DNA from: an uncultured Muribaculaceae bacterium
GTDB taxonomy: Bacteria > Bacteroidota > Bacteroidia > Bacteroidales > Muribaculaceae
Assembly (NCBI GenBank): GCA_910589055.1
Contig: CAJURN010000018.1
Location: 4,116-68,115, forward strand
Length of the DNA stretch: 64,000 nucleotides
Direction of reading: 5' to 3'
Below, piece after piece: positions 1 through 9,518 of this stretch. The translations under genes and the position numbers were made by a program. Position 1 is the first letter of the stretch. Every line of letters begins with the position of its first letter. The notes beneath the pieces are model-generated. The model was not told the origin of the DNA, ran no database searches, and worked only from the letters and a program-made list of their open reading frames with translations.

Positions 1-990
1 ACCATAGATTATACCACCAAAAATCAGCAGAAATTATATCGTATATTTGAACCGTGGAGAGGTTTGTTGCCAATCGCCCGCAATATTCATTCGCTGTTTA
101 ACTATCGAAAACTTCTCACGCATAAAAAGCGATTCGATGAGTTTATAGATCTGAATATTCCTACCACGGAAAGAATTGAAAATACCCAGCAGATGGATGG
201 CCTGAATAAGACCTTTGATTATTTTATCTGTGGAAGCGACCAGATCTGGAATGTTGATTGCGATGATTTCGATGCCAATTACATGTTGGATTTCGTCCAG
301 GACAAGTCTACATGCATTGCATATGCCCCATCTTTGGGCGCCGGAGCAAATAAAAAAACAACCTTTGAGGCCATTTCAAGATATGCTACTTGCTTTAAAG
401 CGATATCGTCAAGAGAAGTTTCGTCAGCAGAGATTATAAATCGTGCTACATCTCATGATGTAACTACGGTGTGCGATCCGGTATTCCTTCTATCTTCCGA
501 GGATTGGTCTGAAATAAGTGTCCCCGGACTTGTTGGAAAAGATTATATTCTTGGATATTTTATTGGCGATGTTGCCGGCCTAAGAGATTTTGCGGCACAG
601 ACATCAAAAGCCATGAAATTGCCTTTGGTGGTAATATACAAGAATATTCGGGATTTGAAGTATCCATTTACAAACAGGTATGATTCCGGGCCGACTGAGT
701 TTGTGTCGCTTGTGAAAGATGCTAAAATGGTAGTGACAAATTCGTTTCATGCTGTTTCATTCTCGTTGATATTCAAAAAGGATTTTTGGGTGTTTGTCAA
801 CAACGCTGGGACGGATACCAGAATTTCAGGGATCCTGGAAACAGCAGGGTTTACAGACCGGATACTTACATGTGATACAATGAGCAAAGTAGCCCCTCAA
901 CATGGTGTAAACTATGACAATAGAGACCTATCTGCGTTGGATTTAGTGATTGAACATTCAAAGCAATTCCTGTTTAGTAATTTATCTTAA
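1..990 (+). CDS. Polysaccharide pyruvyl transferase family protein (5' truncated by window edge)
   Basis: The reading frame is open to base 1 (it begins T-I-D-Y-T-T-K), so the TTG at 64 is an internal codon and the true start lies outside the window. The family transfers a pyruvyl ketal from phosphoenolpyruvate to a sugar of a cell-surface polysaccharide, in the cytoplasm. Seen here: the family signature GSDQIWN at about 236-256, a DPVFLL segment, and near the C-terminus TNSFHAVSFSLIF, which matches the conserved T-x-SFH-xxxFS-xxF block. The next gene is 6 bp downstream and is the Fe-S partner usually found beside this family in gut Bacteroidales. The base composition is AT-rich, as in the other genes up to about 9500, which fits a variable, horizontally exchanged glycan locus. 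The sugar acceptor cannot be told from sequence. Confidence 0.85.
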   Translation, partial: TIDYTTKNQQKLYRIFEPWRGLLPIARNIHSLFNYRKLLTHKKRFDEFIDLNIPTTERIENTQQMDGLNKTFDYFICGSDQIWNVDCDDFDANYMLDFVQDKSTCIAYAPSLGAGANKKTTFEAISRYATCFKAISSREVSSAEIINRATSHDVTTVCDPVFLLSSEDWSEISVPGLVGKDYILGYFIGDVAGLRDFAAQTSKAMKLPLVVIYKNIRDLKYPFTNRYDSGPTEFVSLVKDAKMVVTNSFHAVSFSLIFKKDFWVFVNNAGTDTRISGILETAGFTDRILTCDTMSKVAPQHGVNYDNRDLSALDLVIEHSKQFLFSNLS

Positions 991-996
991 AATTCC

Positions 997-2142
997 ATGC
1001 CTGAACTTTGCAACATAGATACTTGCACGTCTTGCCAGTCTTGCTATAATGCCTGTCCTTTTGATGCACTTCAAATGCGTGAGTCTGCATTATCAACACT
1101 TATACCTGATGTGGATGTCAGTAAATGCCGCGAATGTGGGTTGTGTGAGAAGGCGTGTCCGGTCATAAATCCATTACAGCTCAGTTATCCGCGCATGGCG
1201 ATGGCTCTTTATACCCGTAACGCGGACGATAGACTTTCCTGTTCCTCAGGAGGCGCAGCAACACTGTTCGCCAGGCGGATTATCAAAGCCGGAGGAGTTG
1301 TCTATGGTGCTACTGCAAAGAATGGTGTTCCTAGATTCGTCCGGGTTGATAAAGAGGAGGACTTGACATTGCTGAAAGGAAGTAAGTATGTTTTCTGCAA
1401 TCCCGGCATGATTTATAAATCGGCAAAAGCCGATTTGGATGCGGGTAAGCGGTGCCTTTTTATAGGACTGCCATGTAATGTGGCAGCTTTACGCCGATAC
1501 CTGCGGAAAGGGTATCAAAATCTAATTACGGTAGATCTGGTGTGTCATGGTACTCCTCCGGCGGAATATCTGCGTAAGCATCTGGAAGATAAAATTGGTT
1601 CGCTTGATAAAGTCGGGGATGTGACTTTCCGGGGTCGCAGGGATTTTTGCACTACCGCATACGATATAAACGGAAAGATTGTCTATTCTAAGAATCAGTA
1701 CGAGGATGAATATTTTGCCTCTTTCATGGGTGCTGTCACATATAAGCCGGTGTGCTATAATTGCTCTTTCGCTTGTCCGGAAAGAGTGTCAGATATCACC
1801 ATTGGAGATTTTTGGGGAATAGGCAGTGATGCTCTTGAAAGTTATAATGGGAAAATTTCCTTAGCTTTGATAAATTCAGGAATCGGCGAGGAATTCTTTT
1901 TACAATGCAAGGATGATATGATATGGGAGTGTCGCTCTGTCGAAGAGGCGATTGCCGGAAATCATCAGCTCAGGCATCCTTCGGTTTTATCTGGGAAAGC
2001 TAAGATGTTCAGGAAGGAATACGAGACTTCCGGATCTTTAGACCGGGCGTTCCGAGCTTCGGGCGTTAGGAGCACGACAATCCGAAATAAGTTTCGACGT
2101 ATATTGTTCTATTTGCCCAAACTAATACTTAATCGTAAATAA
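997..2142 (+). CDS. 4Fe-4S / coenzyme F420 hydrogenase beta-subunit-like polysaccharide biosynthesis protein
   Basis: 381 residues. The N-terminus carries two 4Fe-4S ferredoxin motifs: C10-x2-C13-x2-C16-x3-C20-P and C44-x2-C47-x2-C50-x3-C54-P. The rest resembles the FrhB_FdhB N- and C-terminal domains, with further cysteines in VCYNCSFACPERVSDITIGDFWG (about residues 252-274). Proteins of this type sit next to polysaccharide pyruvyl transferases in many Bacteroidales capsule loci. Their substrate is unknown; a redox or reductive modification of a sugar or lipid-linked glycan is inferred. It is not evidence for methanogen-type F420 metabolism. The start codon ATG at 997 places the first Fe-S cluster ten residues in, as is usual. 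Confidence 0.85.
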   Translation: MPELCNIDTCTSCQSCYNACPFDALQMRESALSTLIPDVDVSKCRECGLCEKACPVINPLQLSYPRMAMALYTRNADDRLSCSSGGAATLFARRIIKAGGVVYGATAKNGVPRFVRVDKEEDLTLLKGSKYVFCNPGMIYKSAKADLDAGKRCLFIGLPCNVAALRRYLRKGYQNLITVDLVCHGTPPAEYLRKHLEDKIGSLDKVGDVTFRGRRDFCTTAYDINGKIVYSKNQYEDEYFASFMGAVTYKPVCYNCSFACPERVSDITIGDFWGIGSDALESYNGKISLALINSGIGEEFFLQCKDDMIWECRSVEEAIAGNHQLRHPSVLSGKAKMFRKEYETSGSLDRAFRASGVRSTTIRNKFRRILFYLPKLILNRK

Positions 2143-2145
2143 GCC

Positions 2146-3096
2146 ATGGTACTACCTGTAACAGTGGTAATACCCACTATGAACCGCCCGGAAAGTCTCG
2201 AACGGACAATCAGGCACTTTGCAGAAGGAACAGATGGACCTTCGCAGATTGTTGTAGTGGATCAGTCTCAGTCTGCCGATATACGGGAGCAGAACCGAAA
2301 TGTAATGGCTCTGTTTGAAGGTATTATACCTTTACAAAATTACGTATATCAGCAGATTCCAAGTCTTACAAAAGCCCGTAACCTTGGGCTCGCACATGTG
2401 TCAAATGAGATTGTTATTTTTGCCGATGACGATATCGACGTTCACAATGACACTGTAAGGAACGTTCATGCAATTATGTCCGATACAAATATTGCAATGA
2501 TTGCAGGGATTGATGAACTTACAAGCCGCTCAGACACTAATATTGGCTATCTTCTTGGAACAAAATCATATAGAAAAAGAAAAATCGGGCATGTGACGAA
2601 ATCGATGCTTGGTCGCTATCCGGACGATATAACTTCTCGGGTTGAAACACAATGGGCGCAGGGATATTTTTTTGTGGTCCGCAAAAGTTTACTCGACAAA
2701 TGGAAAATACGTTGGGATGAGAATCTGACAAGTTATGCGTATGCCGAAGATCTGGACTTCAGTTTCAGTTATTATAAGAGGGCAAAGCAGGAGGGCCTCA
2801 GATGTGTTCTTGACCCTTTGGTAACAGTCAAGCATCTTGCAACACTTGAGTATCGTATTCCCGGTTCCAAGAGCATATTCATGTATATCGTAAACAGAGC
2901 ATATCTCAGCAATAAACATAACATGGGCTTTTCGGGAATGATTGCATCTGGCTGGTGCAATTTCTGGCGTCTTGTACAGGCTATAATCACGCGAAGAAAC
3001 GCAAGAGAATATTTCCGGGCAATGAGAGCCTCATGTAAATTCAGAGCTCAAATTCTCAAAGGAAAACTTGATTATGACTTGTTTATGAAAGGATAA
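2146..3096 (+). CDS. Glycosyltransferase family 2 (GT-A fold)
   Basis: 316 residues, starting 3 bp after the previous stop codon. The N-terminal VTVVIPTMNRPESLERTI block (about residues 5-22) is the nucleotide-binding start of GT2 enzymes. The aspartate-rich FADDDID (about residues 92-98) is the DXD-type metal and sugar-nucleotide site, and YAEDLDFSF (about 194-202) is the ED acceptor/base motif. There is no membrane span, so it acts as a soluble or peripheral enzyme at the cytoplasmic face, adding one sugar of the repeating unit to the lipid-linked precursor. Donor and linkage cannot be predicted. It is AT-rich like its neighbours. Confidence 0.9.
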   Translation: MVLPVTVVIPTMNRPESLERTIRHFAEGTDGPSQIVVVDQSQSADIREQNRNVMALFEGIIPLQNYVYQQIPSLTKARNLGLAHVSNEIVIFADDDIDVHNDTVRNVHAIMSDTNIAMIAGIDELTSRSDTNIGYLLGTKSYRKRKIGHVTKSMLGRYPDDITSRVETQWAQGYFFVVRKSLLDKWKIRWDENLTSYAYAEDLDFSFSYYKRAKQEGLRCVLDPLVTVKHLATLEYRIPGSKSIFMYIVNRAYLSNKHNMGFSGMIASGWCNFWRLVQAIITRRNAREYFRAMRASCKFRAQILKGKLDYDLFMKG

Positions 3097-3099
3097 ATC

Positions 3100-4368
3100 A
3101 TGAAAAAAGTTTTGTTTATCATTCAATCATACCCTTCCAACCGCTCAGCCAATGTACTTTGTGATGAGAAAATAATGAAGGCAATGCTCGAAACCGGAGA
3201 ATACGAAATCCATTGTTTAGCTTATCGTTTCCATGGGCAGAAATTGCAGGAGGATTTAAATGGGTTTAAAGTTCATCGCATTAAAAGAGGATGGTGGTGG
3301 AATCTCTATACATACGCACGCGACAACGAATCGAAGTTTATTTATAGAACCATTGTAAAAATAAACAGGCTGTACATGCGCCTTAAACAATTGTGCTTCA
3401 TCCCTGTTTATCCGAACTATGAACCGATATTAGCGAAATTAGTAGCAAAAAATGCCGTTGAATTACATCGTAAAGAACAATATGACTTGATCGTGGCTGA
3501 ACACAGCGGACGAGACACACTTTATGGTGGAATGAAGGTAAAGGAGTGCTGTCCGGACGTGAAATTTGTATCGATATTATGGGATCCGTTGTCAGGAAGG
3601 CAACCTGCGAAATATCTTCCGAGAAAATATGCTGAAAGATGTATAGAGGAGGATGAAGGGTTTTTGTTAAAGAACTCGGACAGGGTAATTTGCTTGCAAT
3701 CGAATGAGGAATATCAGAAACAACATTCGGTTGATAAACCATTCTTCAAAAACCTGAGGGTTCTGGATATTCCCGGTATTGTGCATCCTGCTGTCAAACC
3801 GGATAAAGATGGATTTACAAAAGAAGGATGGATTAATATTTTATATTCCGGAATTTTGACTCTACCGGACAGGGATCCGAGTGCTTTTATCCGTATTATT
3901 AAACAATCAAAATATGCCGAAAGAATAAACATTATGTTTTTCTCTGCCGGAATAGAAGGTGTTAGTCGAGCTAAGAAAGAACTGCAAGGATTTAGAGGTT
4001 CATGGCTTGTACATCCATATATTCCTAAGGAAAAGCTAAATGTTGTTGCATTGAATTCCGAGATATTGTTGAATATAGGAGGCTCCAATCCGGTAATGGT
4101 TCCAAGTAAGATTTTTGAATACATGTCATTGGGGAAACTTATTGCGTCAACATATTATATAGAGAATGAATCTTCAAAGAAATATTTTGATTCATATCCA
4201 CTTGCGTGCTGTCTTGACATAAGACGGGATATAAAGGAATTGGTGCGGGAATTTGATGATTTTGTCAGTCTTTATCTGAATAAGACCATACCGTTTGATT
4301 TTGTTCAGGAAAAATTCCCAAAAAATACTCCAGCTGAATTTATTAAAGTTTTTGAGGAAATTCTTTAA
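3100..4368 (+). CDS. Glycosyltransferase, GT-B fold (GT4/GT1-like)
   Basis: 422 residues. The N-terminus MKKVLFIIQSYPSN followed by an acceptor-type domain, and the C-terminal block NIGGSNPVMVPSKIFEYMSLGKLIAS (about residues 326-351), show a two-Rossmann GT-B glycosyltransferase; the PSKIFEYMSLGK stretch is the donor-binding E-x7-E-like region of the GT4 family. It lies 3 bp after the GT2 gene and 3 bp before the flippase, so it belongs to the same transcript. It probably adds a sugar to the growing undecaprenyl-linked repeat on the cytoplasmic face. Donor specificity is unknown. Confidence 0.85.
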   Translation: MKKVLFIIQSYPSNRSANVLCDEKIMKAMLETGEYEIHCLAYRFHGQKLQEDLNGFKVHRIKRGWWWNLYTYARDNESKFIYRTIVKINRLYMRLKQLCFIPVYPNYEPILAKLVAKNAVELHRKEQYDLIVAEHSGRDTLYGGMKVKECCPDVKFVSILWDPLSGRQPAKYLPRKYAERCIEEDEGFLLKNSDRVICLQSNEEYQKQHSVDKPFFKNLRVLDIPGIVHPAVKPDKDGFTKEGWINILYSGILTLPDRDPSAFIRIIKQSKYAERINIMFFSAGIEGVSRAKKELQGFRGSWLVHPYIPKEKLNVVALNSEILLNIGGSNPVMVPSKIFEYMSLGKLIASTYYIENESSKKYFDSYPLACCLDIRRDIKELVREFDDFVSLYLNKTIPFDFVQEKFPKNTPAEFIKVFEEIL

Positions 4369-4371
4369 TTA

Positions 4372-5820
4372 ATGAACGGAATCGTACATTCCATGCTATG
4401 GAAACTGCTTGAGCGGGGTGGGGTTCAAGTCAGCCAATTCATAGTTTCGATAGTGATTGCTCGGCTGTTGTTGCCATCGGCATATGGTGCGGTTGCCATT
4501 TTGATGATTTTCATATCATTGGCAACAGTGTTTGTTCAATCCGGATTAAACACTGCACTCGTGCAGAAAAAAGATGCTGACGATTCGGATATTTCCGCCG
4601 TATTGATTTATAGTGTAAGTATTGCATTATTACTGTATGCGCTATTGTTTGCGGTTGCACCATACATTGCGATTTTTTTTGAAATAGCTGACCTGACGGG
4701 ACTGTTTCGTATTCTCGCTTTGGTTTTATTCCCGGGGGCTGTCAATTCTATCCAGCTTGCAATTCTGTCAAAGAGGATGCAGTTCAAGCAGCAATTCTAT
4801 GCCGGTATATCATCGTCCATTGTTTCAGGATGTATGGGTATAATAATGGCCTATAAGGGATTTGAGGCATGGGCGCTTGTCGCCCAGCAGTTGTCGTATC
4901 AAGTGCTGGCATGCGTACTGTTCGCTTTTATGGCAAAATGGAAGTTCACTATAGCAATTTCCGTTCATCGGACTAAGTCGATGTTGAAATATGGAATTCG
5001 ACTTCTTGGAGCGCGTTTAGTCGATACGCTATATCATAATCTTGAAAGTTTCGTGATAGGTAAGGCCTTCACTCCGGCAGCCCTTGCCTTTTGCAATAAA
5101 GGAAAGCAGTTCCCATTGACATTGATTGATAATATTGATGGCTCTGTACAATCCGTAATGCTGCCTGCATACTCTTCAAAACAGGAGGATATTATGCAGG
5201 TTAAAGCTCTACTGAGACGCACGATGTCGTTGAGTACATATATAGTTTTCCCAGCCATGTTACTTTTGGCATCCACAGGGCGTCCGCTGATTCATCTTAT
5301 TCTTGGTGACAATTGGATGGAATGTGTACCCTATCTTCAGTTGTTTTGTCTTATCTCCATGCTATTTCCCCTACAGACAGCCAATCTCCAGGCTATCAAT
5401 GCAATTGGTCGTAGCGATGTCTATTTTAAGTTAATATCATGGAAACGTGGCATCGGGGTGGTACTTCTTGTGGGTTCTATCTTTATATGGTTTTCTCCGT
5501 TTGCGGTTGTTTTAGCTGCTTTGTTATCTGAAATCGTTGCAGTTTTGATAAATATACCGTCAAATATGAAATTGCTCCATTATTCTTTTTCCGAAACGAT
5601 GTCGGATATCCTCCCCAATTTATATCTGGCAGTTGCTGTCAGTCTTTGTGGATTTGCTTTGGAACTGATGATAGTAGATGACATATTTCTGATAGTGTCA
5701 CAGCTTGGAGCGGCACTTGTTGTATTTGTTCTGCTGTCGGTAATTACAGGAAACCGTAACTGGGCTTATTTGATGGAACGATTTCACTTACAATCTTTGT
5801 ATAAACATCTCGCTCGATGA
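4372..5820 (+). CDS. Lipopolysaccharide/capsule repeat-unit flippase (Wzx/WzxC type, MOP superfamily)
   Basis: 482 residues, almost entirely hydrophobic with about 12-14 predicted membrane spans. The N-terminus (SMLWKLLERGGVQVSQFIVS, then ARLLLPSAYGAVAI and FVQSGLNTALVQKKDADDSD) is characteristic of the WzxC/PST branch of the MOP exporters. The role is to flip the undecaprenyl-diphosphate-linked oligosaccharide from the cytoplasmic to the periplasmic side of the inner membrane, ahead of the Wzy-like polymerase at 6938. It ends in the ATGA overlap with the next gene, which suggests translational coupling. Confidence 0.9.
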   Translation: MNGIVHSMLWKLLERGGVQVSQFIVSIVIARLLLPSAYGAVAILMIFISLATVFVQSGLNTALVQKKDADDSDISAVLIYSVSIALLLYALLFAVAPYIAIFFEIADLTGLFRILALVLFPGAVNSIQLAILSKRMQFKQQFYAGISSSIVSGCMGIIMAYKGFEAWALVAQQLSYQVLACVLFAFMAKWKFTIAISVHRTKSMLKYGIRLLGARLVDTLYHNLESFVIGKAFTPAALAFCNKGKQFPLTLIDNIDGSVQSVMLPAYSSKQEDIMQVKALLRRTMSLSTYIVFPAMLLLASTGRPLIHLILGDNWMECVPYLQLFCLISMLFPLQTANLQAINAIGRSDVYFKLISWKRGIGVVLLVGSIFIWFSPFAVVLAALLSEIVAVLINIPSNMKLLHYSFSETMSDILPNLYLAVAVSLCGFALELMIVDDIFLIVSQLGAALVVFVLLSVITGNRNWAYLMERFHLQSLYKHLAR

Positions 5821-6932
5821 AGAAAGTATTATTTTCGACAAATCTGCCATCTCCATACCGTGTCGATTTTTTCAATGAATTTGGCAAATATTGCGAATTG
5901 ACAGTCCTGTATGAACGCATGAATTCAGCAGAACGAAATGCATCCTGGAGAGGTAAAGATGCCATAAATTTTAAGGAAATCTATCTGGATTTAAATTTAT
6001 CTGGAGTTGACCTTGCTTCGGGTCCAGCTTTGAGAGACTTTATTAGAGACACACCTTCCGACATCCTGATATTTACCAATTATTCGTCGCCTGCAACTCA
6101 AAAAGCTATCACATGGTGTCGCTTGCATGGGCGTGAGTATATGATGGAGTATGACGGTGGATTCAATAAAAAGGATTTAATTATCAAGAGACTGTACAAA
6201 AAATGGCTATTGCAAGGAGCTAAGATGCACCTCACCACTGCCGACGAGCATATTGCCTATCTCCGGAACTTAGGTATAAGTAAAGACAGGATAAATAAAT
6301 ATCCGTTTACTTCAATTTCTAATGCAGACATCTGCTCAGAGTCAGATATCCTTGAATCAAATAAGAAAACAATCAGAGAAAAGCTGAATATATGCGAGGA
6401 CAAGGTTGTTGTAACTGTTGGCAGGTTCTCCAATAATGCAGCTTACATCAAGGGGTATGATATTTTGATGGATGTAGCCAAGTACATTGATAAATCAATA
6501 GGACTGTATATTATCGGGGAGGAACCGACTACTGAATATCTTGAACTGAAGAATAGAAATGGATTAAGCAACGTTCATTTTGTCGGGTTTAAGGGCAAGG
6601 ATGATTTGAAAGAATTCTACAAGGCTGCTGGTATGTTCATTTTGTTGTCAAGAGGCGATGTTTGGGGACTTGTGATAAATGAAGCGATGGCTCAAGGTTT
6701 GCCTGTGATTTCCTCCGACAGATGCATTGCAGGTCTTGAATTGGTGGAAAATGATGTGAATGGATACATTGTAGGGCTGGATAATCCGAAATTAATAGCG
6801 GAAAGAATAGAGACAATTCTCTGCAATCCGGAAAAGTCTTGTTCTTTCGGACTGTCATCTTTGAATAAGATAAAAGATCGTACTATAGAGCGGATGGCTC
6901 TAAGACATAAGGAGTTGCTCCTTGAAAACTAG
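5817..6932 (+). CDS. Glycosyltransferase family 4 (GT-B)
   Basis: 371 residues. The start codon overlaps the flippase stop (ATGA at 5817-5820). The N-terminus MKKVLFSTNLPSPYRVDFFN is the usual acceptor-domain start of GT4 enzymes. The C-terminal domain has VGRFSNNAAYIKGYDIL (about 202-218) and LSRGDVWGLVINEAMAQGLPVISSD (about 279-303), which contains the donor-binding E-x7-E-like element and the AxxxGLPVI block. It is a cytoplasmic or peripheral enzyme of repeat-unit assembly; the sugar it transfers is unknown. Confidence 0.9.
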   Translation: MKKVLFSTNLPSPYRVDFFNEFGKYCELTVLYERMNSAERNASWRGKDAINFKEIYLDLNLSGVDLASGPALRDFIRDTPSDILIFTNYSSPATQKAITWCRLHGREYMMEYDGGFNKKDLIIKRLYKKWLLQGAKMHLTTADEHIAYLRNLGISKDRINKYPFTSISNADICSESDILESNKKTIREKLNICEDKVVVTVGRFSNNAAYIKGYDILMDVAKYIDKSIGLYIIGEEPTTEYLELKNRNGLSNVHFVGFKGKDDLKEFYKAAGMFILLSRGDVWGLVINEAMAQGLPVISSDRCIAGLELVENDVNGYIVGLDNPKLIAERIETILCNPEKSCSFGLSSLNKIKDRTIERMALRHKELLLEN

Positions 6933-6937
6933 CATTT

Positions 6938-8329
6938 ATGAATTATTCTGAAGATTCTCGTGGAGCAGAAGTATATATAGCCAAGCTATATGTTTTTCTC
7001 CTGCCATTCCGCATGATAATGCCTTTTGAATTTTTGAAAGACATTTTTGGACCATTGGCAAATTATATCGACACGATTTTTTTGTTGATTGGTGTTATTC
7101 TATGGATGGGTAGCAACCGTGGCATTACAATTGGAGCCAAAAACGTACGTCTTTTCCATACAATAAGAAATTCAATTTTCTATCTGAATCTGTCTTCTGT
7201 GCTGATGGCATGTGTAATATATGGAATGTATGGGGATTACAATAACAAGAGCCCGTTTATCGCAATCATGCCTATGATACTGTTTTATTTCCAGTATCTA
7301 CTGATGTTCTTATATAACATCCGGGTATTTCAAATACTCAGTTACCGGACGATTGTCTGTATAATTTCAAAAGTATGTTGGACGCTCTTGGTTATAGCAT
7401 ATATACAGGTATCTGCGCTACTTGGCATTGGATCCTCGATATATGATTTATTCGCCGGAATTATAGGTGGTTTTGTGCCGTCTGAGGATTTCTACAAAAT
7501 ACCTCTCACGGCCTCGGAGGCAGCTGGAGCCGGTGGGCTTCTTGGCATATTCGTTTACCCATTTTTGTACGCGCGATATATCTATGGCGATAAAAAAAGT
7601 CTGTATCAAATAGTATTATGGCTTATTCCGCTTTATTTCACGCTAAGTTCCACTGCCTACATTCTTTTTTTTGTTGATACATTACTATTTATCCATATTT
7701 TATATAAGAAAACCAATGGCATAAAGGTGATTTTCAGAATCGCTTCAATATGTATATTACCGATACTGCTTATTTTCATTCTATCAGGGCTGGGAATCTT
7801 GAATACGGAAGTTTGGGATGGAATATCGTATATGCTCTTTGATAAGGCAACTGATGCAGATAATGGTTCCACTGTGTCCAGAACTGTGCCGTATATCATA
7901 AATTGGGGATGCTTTACGGAAATGCCGTTTATGGGTGTTGGCAATGGGCTTCAGGGGTATTTCTACGATAAGTATTTCCCGGTTCATTTGCTGAAGTTGT
8001 CAGGGTCTGACTTGGGTATGTTTTATGAACGGATTCATGAGTCTGGAACAATAGCGAATGGAGCATGTTTTCTGCCGGGATACTTTTCGGGCTATGGAAT
8101 AGTGGGGATTTTTGTACTGATAAATTTTATAATGAAATTACGTAGAGAGCGTAAGAACAAAGCTGCGAGCATGGGACTTTTTAATGAAATGTTCATTATT
8201 GGCTCAGTGGCTTTTTTGATTATGTCTGTCAGCAGTGAGATGTATTGTCTCTATTATGCCTGGTTTGTACTGTCGTTGCCTTTCATGAGTTTTAAGCGGA
8301 ATAATACTAAAGGAATACAGTCCGCATGA
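6938..8329 (+). CDS. Multi-spanning membrane protein, probable O-antigen/capsule polymerase (Wzy-like)
   Basis: 463 residues with about 11-12 hydrophobic spans. There is a large extracytoplasmic-looking segment around residues 290-385, between FDKATDADNGSTVSRTVPY and GYFSGYGIVGIF, with the polar, glycine-rich MGVGNGLQGYF stretch that many Wzy proteins carry in their main periplasmic loop. Wzy proteins are too diverse for a motif-based call. The assignment rests on topology, on being the only other polytopic protein in a cluster that already has a flippase, and on lying directly after the glycosyltransferases. A different integral membrane role is possible. The gene is strongly AT-rich. Confidence 0.7.
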   Translation: MNYSEDSRGAEVYIAKLYVFLLPFRMIMPFEFLKDIFGPLANYIDTIFLLIGVILWMGSNRGITIGAKNVRLFHTIRNSIFYLNLSSVLMACVIYGMYGDYNNKSPFIAIMPMILFYFQYLLMFLYNIRVFQILSYRTIVCIISKVCWTLLVIAYIQVSALLGIGSSIYDLFAGIIGGFVPSEDFYKIPLTASEAAGAGGLLGIFVYPFLYARYIYGDKKSLYQIVLWLIPLYFTLSSTAYILFFVDTLLFIHILYKKTNGIKVIFRIASICILPILLIFILSGLGILNTEVWDGISYMLFDKATDADNGSTVSRTVPYIINWGCFTEMPFMGVGNGLQGYFYDKYFPVHLLKLSGSDLGMFYERIHESGTIANGACFLPGYFSGYGIVGIFVLINFIMKLRRERKNKAASMGLFNEMFIIGSVAFLIMSVSSEMYCLYYAWFVLSLPFMSFKRNNTKGIQSA

Positions 8330-8387
8330 CTTTAATAAATCGTTTATCCATTGCGGATATAAAATTCTGTAAGATAATACTTAGAGT

Positions 8388-9506
8388 ATGAATATACTTA
8401 TTAATGCGAGCAACTTGAAGTTGGGAGGTGGTATTCAGGTTGCAGATTCAATCATCGCGCAACTTTCCGCATATCCCATGCATAATTTTACGGTCGTCTA
8501 TTCCGATTATCTACAAGATAGTATAGGAAGATTGTTACCTGCGACAAATATCCGAACCGTAAATTATAATATAAAAAATACGATAGCGACTATTGTTTTT
8601 GGAAGAGACCGCTTCCTTGACCGCTTGGTTGAAGAGCAAAATATTGATTGTGTATTAACAATATTCGGGCCGTCACGGTGGAATCCCAAATGTCGTCATG
8701 TTAGTGGCTTCGCCATGGCTCATCTTGTCTTGCCTGAATCGCCATACTTTAAGATGCTGCATGGAATCGACAAGATTAAATCCATATCGCGCCTCATGTT
8801 GATAGAGCGAGCTTTCAAAAACAGTACAAAATATTTTTATACCGAAAATCCATTTATATCCGAGTTATTGCAAAAGAAGTGGCCGGGAAAATGTATAAGG
8901 ACTATAAGCAATTATTATAATCAAATTTTCGATAGTCCCGGGAAATGGATTAAATATGGATTACCCTCTTTTGAAGGCATAACATTACTTACTATTGCGG
9001 CGAACTATCCACATAAAAATCTGGGAATAGCAATAGATATAGCACATATTCTGAAAGTCAGATATCCTGATTTTAAATTTAGATTTGTCATGACAGTTGA
9101 TAAATCACAGATAATTATCCCGGATAATCTTTCCGGAAACTTTGAACTGATTGGGAAAATTGATATAGCTCAATGTCCGTCTCTTTATAGTCAGGCTGAT
9201 ATCTCATTTATACCGAGCCTGCTTGAATGTTTTTCTGCAACATATCCCGAGGCCATGAAAATGGGAATTCCAATTGTCACAACAGACTTGGAATTTGCTC
9301 ATGGATTGTGCGGAGACAGTGCTTTGTACTATTCATCATTGGATGCTAATCAGGCCGCAGAAAGAATTTATTCTTTAGCATCAGATCCGCTTTTGCGTAA
9401 TAAGCTGATTAGCAACGGTAAGGAAAAACTGCTAAGTTTTGATAATACAGAAAGGAGAATGTCCAAACTTATTGGTTATTGCGAAGATATTGTAAAAAAT
9501 CATTAA
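8388..9506 (+). CDS. Glycosyltransferase, GT4-like
   Basis: 372 residues. It begins MNILINASNLKLGGGIQVADS, where the GGGIQV loop is the acceptor-domain glycine-rich turn of GT4-type enzymes. The C-terminal half has ANYPHKNLGIAIDIA (about 205-219) and PSLLECFSATYPEAMKMGIPIVTTD (about 276-300), which has the E-x7-E spacing of GT-B retaining transferases. A 58-bp gap after the Wzy-like gene shows no obvious promoter or terminator. It is the last gene of the AT-rich half of the locus; the next gene marks a change in base composition. Confidence 0.85.
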   Translation: MNILINASNLKLGGGIQVADSIIAQLSAYPMHNFTVVYSDYLQDSIGRLLPATNIRTVNYNIKNTIATIVFGRDRFLDRLVEEQNIDCVLTIFGPSRWNPKCRHVSGFAMAHLVLPESPYFKMLHGIDKIKSISRLMLIERAFKNSTKYFYTENPFISELLQKKWPGKCIRTISNYYNQIFDSPGKWIKYGLPSFEGITLLTIAANYPHKNLGIAIDIAHILKVRYPDFKFRFVMTVDKSQIIIPDNLSGNFELIGKIDIAQCPSLYSQADISFIPSLLECFSATYPEAMKMGIPIVTTDLEFAHGLCGDSALYYSSLDANQAAERIYSLASDPLLRNKLISNGKEKLLSFDNTERRMSKLIGYCEDIVKNH

Positions 9507-9518
9507 ATATTCAATCAT